Shown here one piece after another: positions 1 to 8,256 of a DNA stretch of 64,000 bases (within the stretch, counting starts at the first letter, position 1; each line of letters opens with the position of its first letter). The notes under the pieces were generated by a model. The model did no database searches. It was given only the letters and a program-made list of their open reading frames with translations, and had not been told where the DNA came from. The translations under genes and the position numbers were made by a program. The DNA comes from an uncultured Schumannella sp. (GTDB lineage: Bacteria; Actinomycetota; Actinomycetes; Actinomycetales; Microbacteriaceae): the NCBI RefSeq assembly GCF_905479755.1, contig NZ_CAJQNT010000016.1, forward strand, positions 1 through 64,000, in the 5' to 3' direction.

Positions 1-514
1 GCGCGGGCGGCGGCGAGAACTGCTGCGCGGGCGGAGCAGGCTGCGCCGGCGGAGTCGGGGGCGCGGAGTCGTCCCCGCTCGGGCGCAGACCCCAATTGAA
101 GCCGCCCCCGGCGGCAGGCGATGGCGTCGCCGGCGGCGGCGTCGCGGCTGACGGTGGCGTCGCGGGCACCCCCGGAGGCTGCGCGAAAGGCGCCCCGAGT
201 GGACTCGCGGGGGGCGCCGCGTGCGGTCGCGCGGCGGGCGGCGGGGCCACCGGAGGAGGTGGCGGCGACACGGGCGGAGACCCCGGCGCCGAGCCGAAGG
301 GATTGACGAGCGTCGGCGGTGCAGGAGGCGGTGCGGCCGGCGGCGAGGCGGGCGGTGCCGGCGGGGAGGGCGGTGCCGGCGGGGAGGGCGGTGTCGGCGC
401 CGCGGGCGTCACCGGCGGCGCGTCGTCCTCGTCATCCGCCCCGAACTTCGCCCCGAACTGCGCCGCGAACCAGTCGGCGCCCGAGTCGGCGGACTCGTCG
501 TCCCGACCCGTCAC
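1..514 (-). CDS. Pro/Ala-rich protein of unknown function, N-terminal part (cut by window edge)
   Basis: The frame is open from a GTG at 514-512 to the window edge with no stop. The GTG overlaps the pyrE TGA (GTGA), so it is translationally coupled to pyrE. The product begins with a short acidic segment containing an aromatic motif, DWFAAQFGAKFG, followed by a very long Pro/Ala/Gly-rich stretch and then a GGGFNWGLRPSGDD segment. No enzymatic motif is visible in the roughly 170 residues present. Pro-rich cytoplasmic tails like this often precede membrane domains, but the rest lies outside the window, so no function is assigned. Confidence 0.6.
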   Translation of the reverse strand, partial: MTGRDDESADSGADWFAAQFGAKFGADDEDDAPPVTPAAPTPPSPPAPPSPPAPPASPPAAPPPAPPTLVNPFGSAPGSPPVSPPPPPVAPPPAARPHAAPPASPLGAPFAQPPGVPATPPSAATPPPATPSPAAGGGFNWGLRPSGDDSAPPTPPAQPAPPAQQFSPPPA

Positions 515-1059
515 GGTGCCAGTCCGAGATCGGCCAATCCGATCGCCGCATAGTACGGGTAGCCCGCGGCCTCGATAACCTCTTTCGCCCCGGTGTCACG
601 ATCCACGACCACCGCGACGGCCGCGATCTCGGCCCCGACCTTGAGCAGCGCTTCGATCGCCTTCAGCGGGGAGCCACCCGTCGTCGAGGTGTCCTCCAAC
701 ACGACAACACGCTTGCCCGCGAGCTCCGGGCCCTCGACCTGGCGGCCGCGGCCGTGATCCTTGGGCTCCTTCCGCACCACGAACGCGTCGTAGGGCCGAC
801 CTTGCGCGGCGCCCTGATGCAGCACGGCGGCGGCAATCGGGTCGGCGCCCATCGTCAGGCCGCCCACCGCATCCACATCCGGAATGTCGGCGATCAGGTC
901 CACCATCACCTGCCCGATGAGGGGCGCGACGCGACCGTCGAGACTGACCTTGCGCAGGTCGATGTAGTAGCTCGCCTTCTTCCCGCTGGTGAGGGTGAAG
1001 TCGCCGTGGAACACGGCATCCTTCGAGATGGCATCGATCAGCTTCTGGCGGGCGCTCAC
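511..1059 (-). CDS. pyrE: orotate phosphoribosyltransferase
   Basis: 182 aa, the normal length for PyrE. It converts orotate plus PRPP to OMP in de novo pyrimidine synthesis in the cytoplasm. The PRPP-binding loop is seen as VVVLEDTSTTGG (about residues 120-133), and the N-terminal orotate-site region as YYIDLRKVSLDGR. The start is GTG at 1059, chosen because a TAATCT hexamer lies exactly 6 nt upstream (1066-1071), implying a leaderless mRNA. The Pro-rich gene downstream overlaps it by 4 nt. Confidence 0.93.
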   Translation of the reverse strand: MSARQKLIDAISKDAVFHGDFTLTSGKKASYYIDLRKVSLDGRVAPLIGQVMVDLIADIPDVDAVGGLTMGADPIAAAVLHQGAAQGRPYDAFVVRKEPKDHGRGRQVEGPELAGKRVVVLEDTSTTGGSPLKAIEALLKVGAEIAAVAVVVDRDTGAKEVIEAAGYPYYAAIGLADLGLAP

Positions 1060-1065
1060 CCGTCA

Positions 1066-1071
1066 AGATTA
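1066..1071 (-). promoter_or_regulatory. -10 hexamer of leaderless pyrE promoter
   Basis: TAATCT, 6 nt upstream of the pyrE GTG. It overlaps the stop codon of the small membrane-protein gene upstream. Confidence 0.55.
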
Positions 1072-1263
1072 GGGCAGGACGTCGACTCGCCACGAGGCGA
1101 CGGCGGCACCCGCCTCCGATCCGTCGGCGGGACCCGCCGACGCGGAGGTCGCGCCCAGCCACGCGACCGCGACGGACGCGACGACGAGTGCCACGACCAG
1201 CACCACGGTGGCGCGCCGAGAAAGCCGCGGGGCACGGAGGTGGGCGTCGGGATCGGTGGTCAC
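1069..1263 (-). CDS. small single-pass membrane protein, unknown function
   Basis: 64 aa. A basic N-terminus (RAPRLSRRA) is followed by one hydrophobic helix (about residues 18-40) and a short Ala/Gly-rich tail ending WRVDVLP. The GTG at 1263 is preferred because TACGGT sits 7 nt upstream (1271-1276), fitting the leaderless pattern seen elsewhere here. An alternative GTG lies at 1272. It is divergent from xthA and just upstream of pyrE. No family is recognised. Confidence 0.45.
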   Translation of the reverse strand: MTTDPDAHLRAPRLSRRATVVLVVALVVASVAVAWLGATSASAGPADGSEAGAAVASWRVDVLP

Positions 1264-1342
1264 TGCGATCACCGTATGAGAGTGGGGCGCGCACGAGTAG
1301 TCACCCCTTTGGGGGGCAACGCACGTCGGCGCCGCTCCCCGG

Positions 1343-1348
1343 TACTTT
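1343..1348 (+). promoter_or_regulatory. -10 hexamer of leaderless xthA promoter
   Basis: TACTTT, 6 nt before the ATG at 1355. The GGAG between them is only 2 nt from the ATG, too close to act as a normal Shine-Dalgarno. Confidence 0.5.
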
Positions 1349-1354
1349 GGAGCC

Positions 1355-2191
1355 ATGCGCATCGCCACCTGGAACGTCAACTCGATCCGGACCCGCGTCG
1401 GTCGCGTCGTCGACTGGCTCGAGCGGGCCGACGTCGATGTGCTGGCGATGCAGGAGATCAAATGCAAGCCGGAGCAGTTCCCGCACGCCGCCTTCGAGGC
1501 CGCCGGCTACGACGTCGCCGTCCACGGTCTGAACCAGTGGAACGGCGTCGCGCTCGCCAGTCGTCTGCCCCTCGATGATGTCGCGACCGAGTTCCCGGGA
1601 ATGCCCGGATTCCTGAAGGGCGCCGAAGGCCCGGACCTCCCGCGCGAAGCGCGCGCGCTCGGCGCCACGGTCGACGGGCTGCGCATCTGGAGCCTCTACG
1701 TCCCCAACGGTCGCGGCCTCGCCGACCCGCATTACGCCTACAAGCTCGACTGGCTTGCCGCGCTGCGCACGGCGACCGAGGGCTGGCTCCGCGCCGACCC
1801 CGAGCTGCCGCTCGCACTCACCGGCGACTTCAACATCGCGCCGTTCGACGCCGACATGGGCGACCCGAGCTTCGTCCCCGGCCAGTCGACCCACGTCTCC
1901 GAGCCCGAACGCGCAGCATTCCGCGCCTTCGAGGATGCGGGACTCACCGACGTCGTGCGCCCGCTCGTGCCGGAGGGCTTCACCTTCTGGGACTACCAGC
2001 AGCTGCGATTCCCGCGCAACGAGGGCATGCGGATCGACTTCGTGCTCGGCTCGGCGGCGTTCGCGGATCGCGTCGCGGGCGCCGAAATCCATCGCGACGA
2101 ACGCAAGGGCGATGGGCCGAGCGACCACGTCCCGGTGCTCGTGGAGCTGACGGCCGACGGCGAGGACGACGACCGTCCGATGATCTTCTAG
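1355..2191 (+). CDS. xthA: exodeoxyribonuclease III (AP endonuclease family)
   Basis: 278 aa endonuclease/exonuclease/phosphatase-fold DNA repair enzyme that incises at abasic sites and degrades 3' ends. Family motifs appear in order: N-terminal ATWNVNSIRTR, the metal-binding glutamate in MQEIKCK, TGDFNIAPFD, and the C-terminal catalytic SDHVPVLVEL. Length and motif spacing match ExoIII. It is monocistronic and convergent with the permease gene that follows. Confidence 0.92.
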   Translation: MRIATWNVNSIRTRVGRVVDWLERADVDVLAMQEIKCKPEQFPHAAFEAAGYDVAVHGLNQWNGVALASRLPLDDVATEFPGMPGFLKGAEGPDLPREARALGATVDGLRIWSLYVPNGRGLADPHYAYKLDWLAALRTATEGWLRADPELPLALTGDFNIAPFDADMGDPSFVPGQSTHVSEPERAAFRAFEDAGLTDVVRPLVPEGFTFWDYQQLRFPRNEGMRIDFVLGSAAFADRVAGAEIHRDERKGDGPSDHVPVLVELTADGEDDDRPMIF

Positions 2192-2225
2192 GCCTCGGCC
2201 AGGTCTCGGCCACGGCCGACCCGGC

Positions 2226-3149
2226 TCAGGCCGCCAGGATCGCCGCGACGACGACCAGCACCGGGAGCGACAGCACCGTCGTGATCAGCACGGTGTCGCG
2301 CGCGAGCACCACCCCGCGCCCGTAGCGCTGCGCGTAGTTGAACACGTTCTGCGCCGAGGGCAGCGCCGCGAGCACGACCACGACGAACAGCTCGTGCCCG
2401 GTCAGCCCCCACAACACGTGACCCACGAACCAGGCGACGAGCGGCATCACGACGAGCTTGAGCGCGGACGCGAGCACGACGTCGCGCCGTGCGGTGCCCG
2501 CCGCGAGCACCCGCCGACCGTGCAGCGACATCCCGAAGGTCAGCAGAATCACGGGCACCGCCGCCGACCCCACCAGCACGAACGGCTCCATCACGAACGC
2601 CGGGAGTTCGACCCCGAGGAGCGCAACAAGGAGCCCGGCGGCGGAGCCGAGGATGAGCGGGTTCGTCACCGGCTGCAGGAAGATGCGACCCCACGACCGG
2701 CGACCGTGCGCACTGACGTCCAGCACCGTGAGAGCGAGCGGCGCGAAGACGAGCAGTTGCAGCAGGATGACGGGCGCGGAGGCGGAGGCGTCGCCGAGCA
2801 CGTAGACCGCCACCGGAATCCCGATGTTGTTGGCGTTGACGTAGCCGGAGCCGAGCGCCCCGATCGTCGCGTCGGAGGCCGAACGGCGCCACAGCAGGCG
2901 CGCCACCAGCAGGAACACGAGCATCGGCACCAAGGCCGAGATGGTCGAGATGGGCAGCACGTCGGAGAACAGCCGCGCCACGTCCGCCTCGGCCAGCACC
3001 GTGAACAGCAGTGCGGGTGACAGCACGAAGAAAGCCAGCCGGCTGAGCGCGTAGTCGGCGTGCTCGCCGAGCAGACGCATCCGCCCGATCAGATAGCCGA
3101 CGCCGATAATGACGGCGATGATCGCGAACCCCACCAGCACCCCGACCAT
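2226..3149 (-). CDS. AEC-family (auxin efflux carrier-like) permease
   Basis: 307 aa and almost entirely hydrophobic, with about ten transmembrane helices and the two five-helix halves typical of the AEC family (N-half with SPALLFTVLAEADV, C-half with TFGMSLHG and LPSAQNVFNYAQRYG). Family members export small organic anions or amino-acid-like compounds; the substrate here cannot be read. The ATG at 3149 is chosen because AGGATGGGGG precedes it. A start 24 codons further upstream would add a non-hydrophobic tail. Confidence 0.82.
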   Translation of the reverse strand: MVGVLVGFAIIAVIIGVGYLIGRMRLLGEHADYALSRLAFFVLSPALLFTVLAEADVARLFSDVLPISTISALVPMLVFLLVARLLWRRSASDATIGALGSGYVNANNIGIPVAVYVLGDASASAPVILLQLLVFAPLALTVLDVSAHGRRSWGRIFLQPVTNPLILGSAAGLLVALLGVELPAFVMEPFVLVGSAAVPVILLTFGMSLHGRRVLAAGTARRDVVLASALKLVVMPLVAWFVGHVLWGLTGHELFVVVVLAALPSAQNVFNYAQRYGRGVVLARDTVLITTVLSLPVLVVVAAILAA

Positions 3150-3259
3150 CCCCCCATCCTGGCGTAGGTAGGGACTGCTCATGGCGCGCCGCACGGGACC
3201 GGACGAGCATAGGAGAACCACAGACCTGGCGCGCCCGCGCCCGCACCTAGGAGACCCAC

Positions 3260-3730
3260 ATGCGACGCATCGTTCCCGTCCTCGCTCTCGGAGCCGGCCT
3301 GTCCCTCGCCCTCAGCGGGTGCTTCGCCAACCCGCTCGAGAGCATCACCGAAGGCCTCGTCGAAAACGGCGTCGAAGAGCTCATCGAAGGCCAGACCGGG
3401 GTCGACATCGACGTCAACGGTTCGGGCGTTTCGTTGCCTGACAGCTGGCCCTCCGAGTTGCCGCTGCCCGATGGCGAGCTCCTGTTCTCGATCGCCGCCG
3501 GCGGCACGTACTCCGCGCAGTTCGAGGTGAGCGACGACAGCGCCTTCCTCAACCTGGGCGCCCAGCTTCAGTCGGCCGGATACGAGCTCGTCTCCGAGGC
3601 CGACTTCGGCGGGCTGCTCTCCGCGGGCTACGAGAACGACACCTACTTCATCACGCTGTCCTACGTTCCGGGCGAGGGCGACACGGGGAACGGCCTCCAG
3701 TACGGCATCTCGGAGAAGGAATCCGAGTAG
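3260..3730 (+). CDS. secreted lipoprotein, unknown function
   Basis: 156 aa. A type II signal peptide is clear: MRR, a hydrophobic core, then the lipobox LSGC with Cys at about residue 22, so the mature protein is predicted to be membrane-anchored outside the cell. The mature part is acidic and shows no enzymatic motif. AGGAG lies 6 nt before the ATG. A strong intrinsic terminator follows, so the gene is monocistronic. Confidence 0.8.
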   Translation: MRRIVPVLALGAGLSLALSGCFANPLESITEGLVENGVEELIEGQTGVDIDVNGSGVSLPDSWPSELPLPDGELLFSIAAGGTYSAQFEVSDDSAFLNLGAQLQSAGYELVSEADFGGLLSAGYENDTYFITLSYVPGEGDTGNGLQYGISEKESE

Positions 3731-3758
3731 GTCCCGCACGCAACGACGATTAGTCGCG

Positions 3759-3784
3759 AAAACCGGCGCTTCGGCGCCGGTTTT
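3759..3784 (+). terminator. Rho-independent terminator after the lipoprotein gene
   Basis: A perfect 11-bp stem AAAACCGGCGC / GCGCCGGTTTT closed by a TTCG tetraloop and ending in a T run. Its A/T flanks make it potentially bidirectional. Confidence 0.85.
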
Positions 3785-3847
3785 CTGCGTTCGTCGCAAC
3801 AAAAGCAGAGACGCGGATGCCTACGCTCGAAAGAGGAAGGAGGCGCC

Positions 3848-5272
3848 ATGTCATCGCTCACTGCTCACTCGTCAATCGTCGGAGAACCGGAGGTCGTGGA
3901 GGACGGCGCACTCCTTGCCGATTCGACGTCCTGGCACGAACTGAAAGCCTGCGTGAGCGAACTGCGCACGTTGCAGGCGGCCGACGGCAGCATCCCCGAC
4001 GCCGCTTCGCACGCGGCCGCTGCCGAGCTCGTCGCCAGGGCCGCGGCGTCGCTGCGGGCCATCTCCCCCGCTGTTCCGCACGACGCCGCTTATCTGGCCG
4101 CCGTTGACGCCGACCTGACGCGCTGGGTGGAGGACGGCTTCCCCGTTCCCGACTTCTTCGACAGCCTTGTGGCCTTCCACCCGGAGCACACGCGGGCCGA
4201 CGGAGTCCGGCACGTGGTGCTGTTTCCGATGTACACCCAGAACGGCCAGAGCGAGCGCCTCCTGGAGGCCGTGCTCATCGAGGTGATCTGGCCCGACTTC
4301 GTCGCCGCGCTGGAAGCGGACGCCTACTCAAACGCGATGTTCATCCCGGTGCGGTTCCTCGACTTCACGGCCGGCTACGACACCAACTCGGCGGTGCTGT
4401 TCCCCGAGACGGTGTCGATCGCCGACCACCCGGTGCCGCCGTTCACCTGGGGCGCGATCTTCGCCGACCGTGAGGCGGCGCGGTTCCGTCGCGTCGTCCG
4501 CGCGGCCGTCGAGACCACCAAGCTCGAGCTTCCCGTCGAGGCCGCCGAACTGCTCGACGACCAGGCGATGACCGAGCACACCTTCGTGATGTGGGATCTG
4601 ATTCACGACCGCAGTCACATGCGCGGCGACCTGCCGTTCGATCCGTTCATGATCAAACAGCGGATGCCCTACTTCCTCTACTCGCTCGAGGAGTTGCGCT
4701 GCGATCTGACCGCCTTCCGCGAGTCGGTGCGCATCGAACGCGAGGCCGCAACCTCCGAGGAGACGCGCGCCCATGCCCGTCACGTGCAGTACGCGATCCT
4801 GTTCGACCGGATCTTCCGCTTTCCGCTGACCGGCACGCGCACGCGCAACTACGACGGGCTCGGCGGGCAGCTGCTGTTCGCCTGGCTCCACCAGCACCAC
4901 GTGCTGCACTGGACCGACACGCAGCTGGCGATCGACTGGGCCGAGCTTCCCGAGGTCGTGATCGCGCTCTCCGACCAGATCAACGAGCTGTACTGGAAGA
5001 GCATCGACCGGCCGAAGCCCGCGCACTGGCTGGCCGCCTACGAGCTGGTGCGCGGAACCCTCGCCCCGCATCCGGCGTCGCTGTGGGCGCGCGGTCTGAG
5101 CGACGAGGTGCTCGCGGGCCCGCCGAAGGGCTACACCGATGCGGTGCTGGACGACGAGTTCCCGCTGTCGATGTTCTACGAGGCGCTCGGGAAGAAGCTC
5201 CGCGACGTGATCGACTCGACGAGCGGGATCACGGCGGAAACCGCCGACGTTGCCCCTAGCCTGGAGCCATGA
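3848..5272 (+). CDS. DUF6421 family protein
   Basis: 474 aa, cytoplasmic, no signal peptide or membrane helix. I recognise the family from the conserved central block FVMWDLIHDRSHMRGD and nearby PFDPFMIKQRMPYF, typical of the actinobacterial DUF6421 proteins, whose biochemical role is unknown to me. The H-D-R-S-H arrangement could bind a metal, but that is inference. The ATG has AGGAGG 4 nt upstream. The downstream DUF1232 gene overlaps it by 4 nt. Confidence 0.72.
   Translation: MSSLTAHSSIVGEPEVVEDGALLADSTSWHELKACVSELRTLQAADGSIPDAASHAAAAELVARAAASLRAISPAVPHDAAYLAAVDADLTRWVEDGFPVPDFFDSLVAFHPEHTRADGVRHVVLFPMYTQNGQSERLLEAVLIEVIWPDFVAALEADAYSNAMFIPVRFLDFTAGYDTNSAVLFPETVSIADHPVPPFTWGAIFADREAARFRRVVRAAVETTKLELPVEAAELLDDQAMTEHTFVMWDLIHDRSHMRGDLPFDPFMIKQRMPYFLYSLEELRCDLTAFRESVRIEREAATSEETRAHARHVQYAILFDRIFRFPLTGTRTRNYDGLGGQLLFAWLHQHHVLHWTDTQLAIDWAELPEVVIALSDQINELYWKSIDRPKPAHWLAAYELVRGTLAPHPASLWARGLSDEVLAGPPKGYTDAVLDDEFPLSMFYEALGKKLRDVIDSTSGITAETADVAPSLEP
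5257..5262 (+). promoter_or_regulatory. -10 hexamer inside the end of the DUF6421 gene
   Basis: TAGCCT, 6 nt before the ATG of the DUF1232 gene. It could give that gene its own leaderless transcript in addition to read-through. Confidence 0.45.
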
Positions 5273-5484
5273 AGCGACCCGTTCTCACCTCCGTTCTGAT
5301 CGGGCTCGGCGCCCTCGTCTACGGGGCCTCCCCGGTGGATCTGGTGCCCGAGCTCCTCGCCGGGCCCCTCGGTTTCGGCGACGACGCGGTCGTGCTCGTC
5401 GCGGCGGGCGTCGCCATCTGGCGCATCCTGCGCAACCGCGCCGGTCGCGGCGACGCGGGTGCCGCTCCGGCGTCGGAGAACTGA
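5269..5484 (+). CDS. DUF1232 (YkvA-like) small membrane protein
   Basis: 71 aa. It carries the DUF1232 signature SPVDLVPELLAGPLGFGDDAV followed by a hydrophobic helix (VVLVAAGVAIWRIL), and a first hydrophobic segment at residues 4-20. The family's function is unknown. It overlaps the DUF6421 gene by ATGA, suggesting coupled expression. Confidence 0.75.
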   Translation: MKRPVLTSVLIGLGALVYGASPVDLVPELLAGPLGFGDDAVVLVAAGVAIWRILRNRAGRGDAGAAPASEN

Positions 5485-5505
5485 CCCGAATGCGAGACTG
5501 AGCAC

Positions 5506-6552
5506 GTGCGGATCCACGACGAGAACTCCCGCGCCTTCGCGAGCGACAACTACGCGGGCGTGCACCCCGAGGTGCTGCACGCGCTCGCGGATGCCAACGG
5601 CGGCCACCAGATCGCCTACGGGGAAGACGACTACACGGCCCGGCTCTCCGAGGTTGTCCGCGAACACTTCGGTGAGCGCGCCGAGACCTTCCCGGTCTTC
5701 AACGGCACCGGGGCGAACGTCGTCGCGCTCACGAGCGTGCTGCCGCGCTGGGGTGCCGTCATCGCGACCGACACCGCACACATCCACACCGACGAGGCGG
5801 GTGCGCCCGAGCGCGTCTCCGGGCTCAAGCTACTCACCGTCGCGACGCCCGACGGCAAACTGACGCCCGAACTGATCGCGACCGAGGCGTGGGGCTGGGG
5901 CGACGAGCACCGCCCGCAACCGCTCGCGGTCAGCATCACCCAGACCACCGAGCTCGGCACCCTCTACACACCCGCGGAGGTGCGCGCGATCGCCGACTTC
6001 GCGCACGAGCACGGCATGGCCCTGCACATGGACGGCGCGCGGCTCTGGAACGCGGCCGCCGCCCTCGGCGTGCCGTTCGCCGAGTTCACGACGGATGCCG
6101 GGGTCGACATCCTGAGCCTCGGCGGCACCAAGAACGGACTCCTCGGTGCCGAGGCGATCGTGGTGCTGAACCCCGAGCGCGCCGACGGGCTCATCTACCT
6201 GCGCAAGCTCAGCATGCAGCTCGGCAGCAAGATGCGGTTCCTCTCGGCACAGCTGCTCGCGCTGTTTGAGGGTGGGCTCGGGCTCGCCTCGGCGGGGCAC
6301 GCAAACGCGATGGCGGCCCGGCTGCGGTCGGCGCTCGAGGAGGCGCGCATCCCCGGCCTCTCCTTCTCGCAGGACACGCAGGCGAACGCGGTGTTCGCGG
6401 TGCTGCCGAACGAGGTCGCCGACCGGATTCGCGAGCACGCGCGCTTCTACGACTGGGATCGCGCCGCCGGTCAGGTGCGCTGGATGACCTCCTGGGACAC
6501 CACGGAGGCCGACATCGACGCGTTCGTGCACCTCATCCGCCGCAGCTTGTAG
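5506..6552 (+). CDS. low-specificity threonine aldolase / beta-eliminating lyase
   Basis: 348 aa PLP enzyme of fold type I, expected to split L-threonine or L-allo-threonine to glycine and acetaldehyde. Visible signatures: FASDNYAGVHPEVL at the N-terminus, YGEDDYTARL, HMDGARLWNAA, and the PLP lysine in SLGGTKNG (about K209). Length matches LtaE. The GTG start at 5506 is preceded by GAGACT at 6 nt, a weaker version of the leaderless pattern. The stop codon lies within the -10 box of the next gene. Confidence 0.87.
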   Translation: MRIHDENSRAFASDNYAGVHPEVLHALADANGGHQIAYGEDDYTARLSEVVREHFGERAETFPVFNGTGANVVALTSVLPRWGAVIATDTAHIHTDEAGAPERVSGLKLLTVATPDGKLTPELIATEAWGWGDEHRPQPLAVSITQTTELGTLYTPAEVRAIADFAHEHGMALHMDGARLWNAAAALGVPFAEFTTDAGVDILSLGGTKNGLLGAEAIVVLNPERADGLIYLRKLSMQLGSKMRFLSAQLLALFEGGLGLASAGHANAMAARLRSALEEARIPGLSFSQDTQANAVFAVLPNEVADRIREHARFYDWDRAAGQVRWMTSWDTTEADIDAFVHLIRRSL

Positions 6553-6555
6553 GCT
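6550..6555 (+). promoter_or_regulatory. -10 hexamer of the acyl-CoA ligase gene
   Basis: TAGGCT overlaps the TAG stop of the aldolase gene and lies 6 nt before the GTG at 6562. Confidence 0.5.
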
Positions 6556-6561
6556 GTCGGA

Positions 6562-8247
6562 GTGACGACGGATCCCACCAAGCCCTGGCTCGACTCCTAC
6601 GCCCCGGGGGTTCCGCACGAACTCCCCGCTCCCACCGGATCGCTTGTCGATCTGATGGCGGAGTCGGTGGCGACCTACCCCGACCACGTCGCGCTGGAGT
6701 TCTTCCGCCGCGAGACGACCTATGCCGAGCTCGGCGACCAGATCGCCCGCGCGGCGGAGGGCCTGCGCGCGCTCGGGGTGCGCGCCGGAGATCCGGTCGC
6801 GATCTCGCTGCCGAACTGCCCGCAGCACGTCGTCGCGTTCTACGCGGTGCTGCGGCTCGGAGCGATCGTCATCGAGCACAACCCGCTGTACACCGCGCGC
6901 GAACTGCGCCACCAGTTCGAAGACCACGGCGCGCGCGTCATCATCGCCTGGGACAAGGTCGTAGAGACCGTGCAGGCCTTCCCCGCCGACGTGCGCGTCG
7001 ACCACATCGTCTCGGTCGACATCACGCAGTCGATGCCGTTCGCGACCCGCGCCGCGCTCCGCCTGCCGATCCGCAAGGCCCGGGAGGCGCGCGCGGCGCT
7101 CACCACCTCCGTCTCCGGCACCACCCCGTGGGAGGCGCTGCTGCGCCACGAGCCGATCGCGGCCGAGGTGCCGAGCCCGGCCGTCGGCGACGTCGCGCTC
7201 ATTCAGTACACGAGCGGAACGACCGGGCATCCGAAGGGCGCGACCCTCAGCCACGGCAACCTGCTCATCAACGCCGCGCAGGCGCGCGCCTGGGTGCCCG
7301 AGGTGCCGCGCGGCAGCGCGAGCGTGCACGCCGTGCTGCCGCTCTTCCACGCCTACGGGCTGACACTCTGCCTCACCTTCGCGATGAGCATGGGCGCACG
7401 GCTCGTGCTCTTCCCGCGTTTCGACCCGGATCTGGTGCTGTCGGTCATCCGCAAGCGCCCGCCGACCTTCCTGCCCGCCGTGCCGCCGATCTATGAACGA
7501 CTGACCGCGGCCGCCGCCGAGCGGGGCATCTCGCTGAAGGGGATCAGCATCGCGATCTCCGGTGCCATGCCGCTGTCGGCCGCCGTCGTCGAGCCCTGGG
7601 AGGCCGCGACCGGCGGGTACCTCGTCGAGGGCTACGGGCTCAGCGAGACGAGCCCCGTGCTGATGGCGAACCCGGTCGCCGACACCCGCAAGGCGGGCAC
7701 CGTCGGCCTGCCCCTGCCGAACACCGAGATCCGCGTCGTCGATCCCGAGAACCCCACCGTCGAGGTGCCGGCGGGCGAGCCGGGCGAACTGCTGGTGCGC
7801 GGACCGCAGGTGTTCTCCGGCTACTGGAAGCGCTCCGAAGAGACCGCCGTCGTGTTCGTCGACGACTGGTTCCGCACCGGCGACATCGTCCGGGTCGACG
7901 CCGAAGGATTCGTGACGATCGTCGACCGCATCAAGGAGCTCGTGATCACCGGCGGCTTCAATGTCGCCCCGAGCGAGGTCGAGGAGGCGTTGCGCGCCTT
8001 CCCCGGCGTTGCCGATGTGGCGATCGTGGGCATCCCGGATGAGCGCGACGGAGAACACGTCGTCGCGGCCGTGGTAGCGGCCGAGGGTGCGACGGTCGAT
8101 CCCGAAGCGCTGCGTGCGTTCGCGCGCGAACGTCTCGCCGCCTACAAGGTGCCGCGGCGGGTGGAGTTCGTCGACGAGTTGCCGAAGTCGCTCATCGGCA
8201 AGGTGCTGCGCAAGCGGGTGCGCGACGAGCTCCTCACGCGCCCCTAG
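6562..8247 (+). CDS. fadD: long-chain fatty-acid-CoA ligase (AMP-forming)
   Basis: 561 aa ANL-superfamily adenylating enzyme that activates fatty acids to acyl-CoA via acyl-AMP. Motifs in order: ATP/AMP loop YTSGTTGHPKG (about residue 215), EGYGLSETSP (about 355), WFRTGD (about 435) and the C-terminal catalytic lysine in KSLIGKVLRK (about 545). No membrane segment. Start GTG at 6562, leaderless pattern. The neighbours do not form an obvious beta-oxidation cluster. Confidence 0.9.
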   Translation: MTTDPTKPWLDSYAPGVPHELPAPTGSLVDLMAESVATYPDHVALEFFRRETTYAELGDQIARAAEGLRALGVRAGDPVAISLPNCPQHVVAFYAVLRLGAIVIEHNPLYTARELRHQFEDHGARVIIAWDKVVETVQAFPADVRVDHIVSVDITQSMPFATRAALRLPIRKAREARAALTTSVSGTTPWEALLRHEPIAAEVPSPAVGDVALIQYTSGTTGHPKGATLSHGNLLINAAQARAWVPEVPRGSASVHAVLPLFHAYGLTLCLTFAMSMGARLVLFPRFDPDLVLSVIRKRPPTFLPAVPPIYERLTAAAAERGISLKGISIAISGAMPLSAAVVEPWEAATGGYLVEGYGLSETSPVLMANPVADTRKAGTVGLPLPNTEIRVVDPENPTVEVPAGEPGELLVRGPQVFSGYWKRSEETAVVFVDDWFRTGDIVRVDAEGFVTIVDRIKELVITGGFNVAPSEVEEALRAFPGVADVAIVGIPDERDGEHVVAAVVAAEGATVDPEALRAFARERLAAYKVPRRVEFVDELPKSLIGKVLRKRVRDELLTRP

Positions 8248-8250
8248 CCT
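8245..8250 (+). promoter_or_regulatory. -10 hexamer of the LLM oxidoreductase gene
   Basis: TAGCCT overlaps the stop of the acyl-CoA ligase gene and lies 6 nt before the ATG at 8257. Confidence 0.5.
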
Positions 8251-8256
8251 GGAGTC

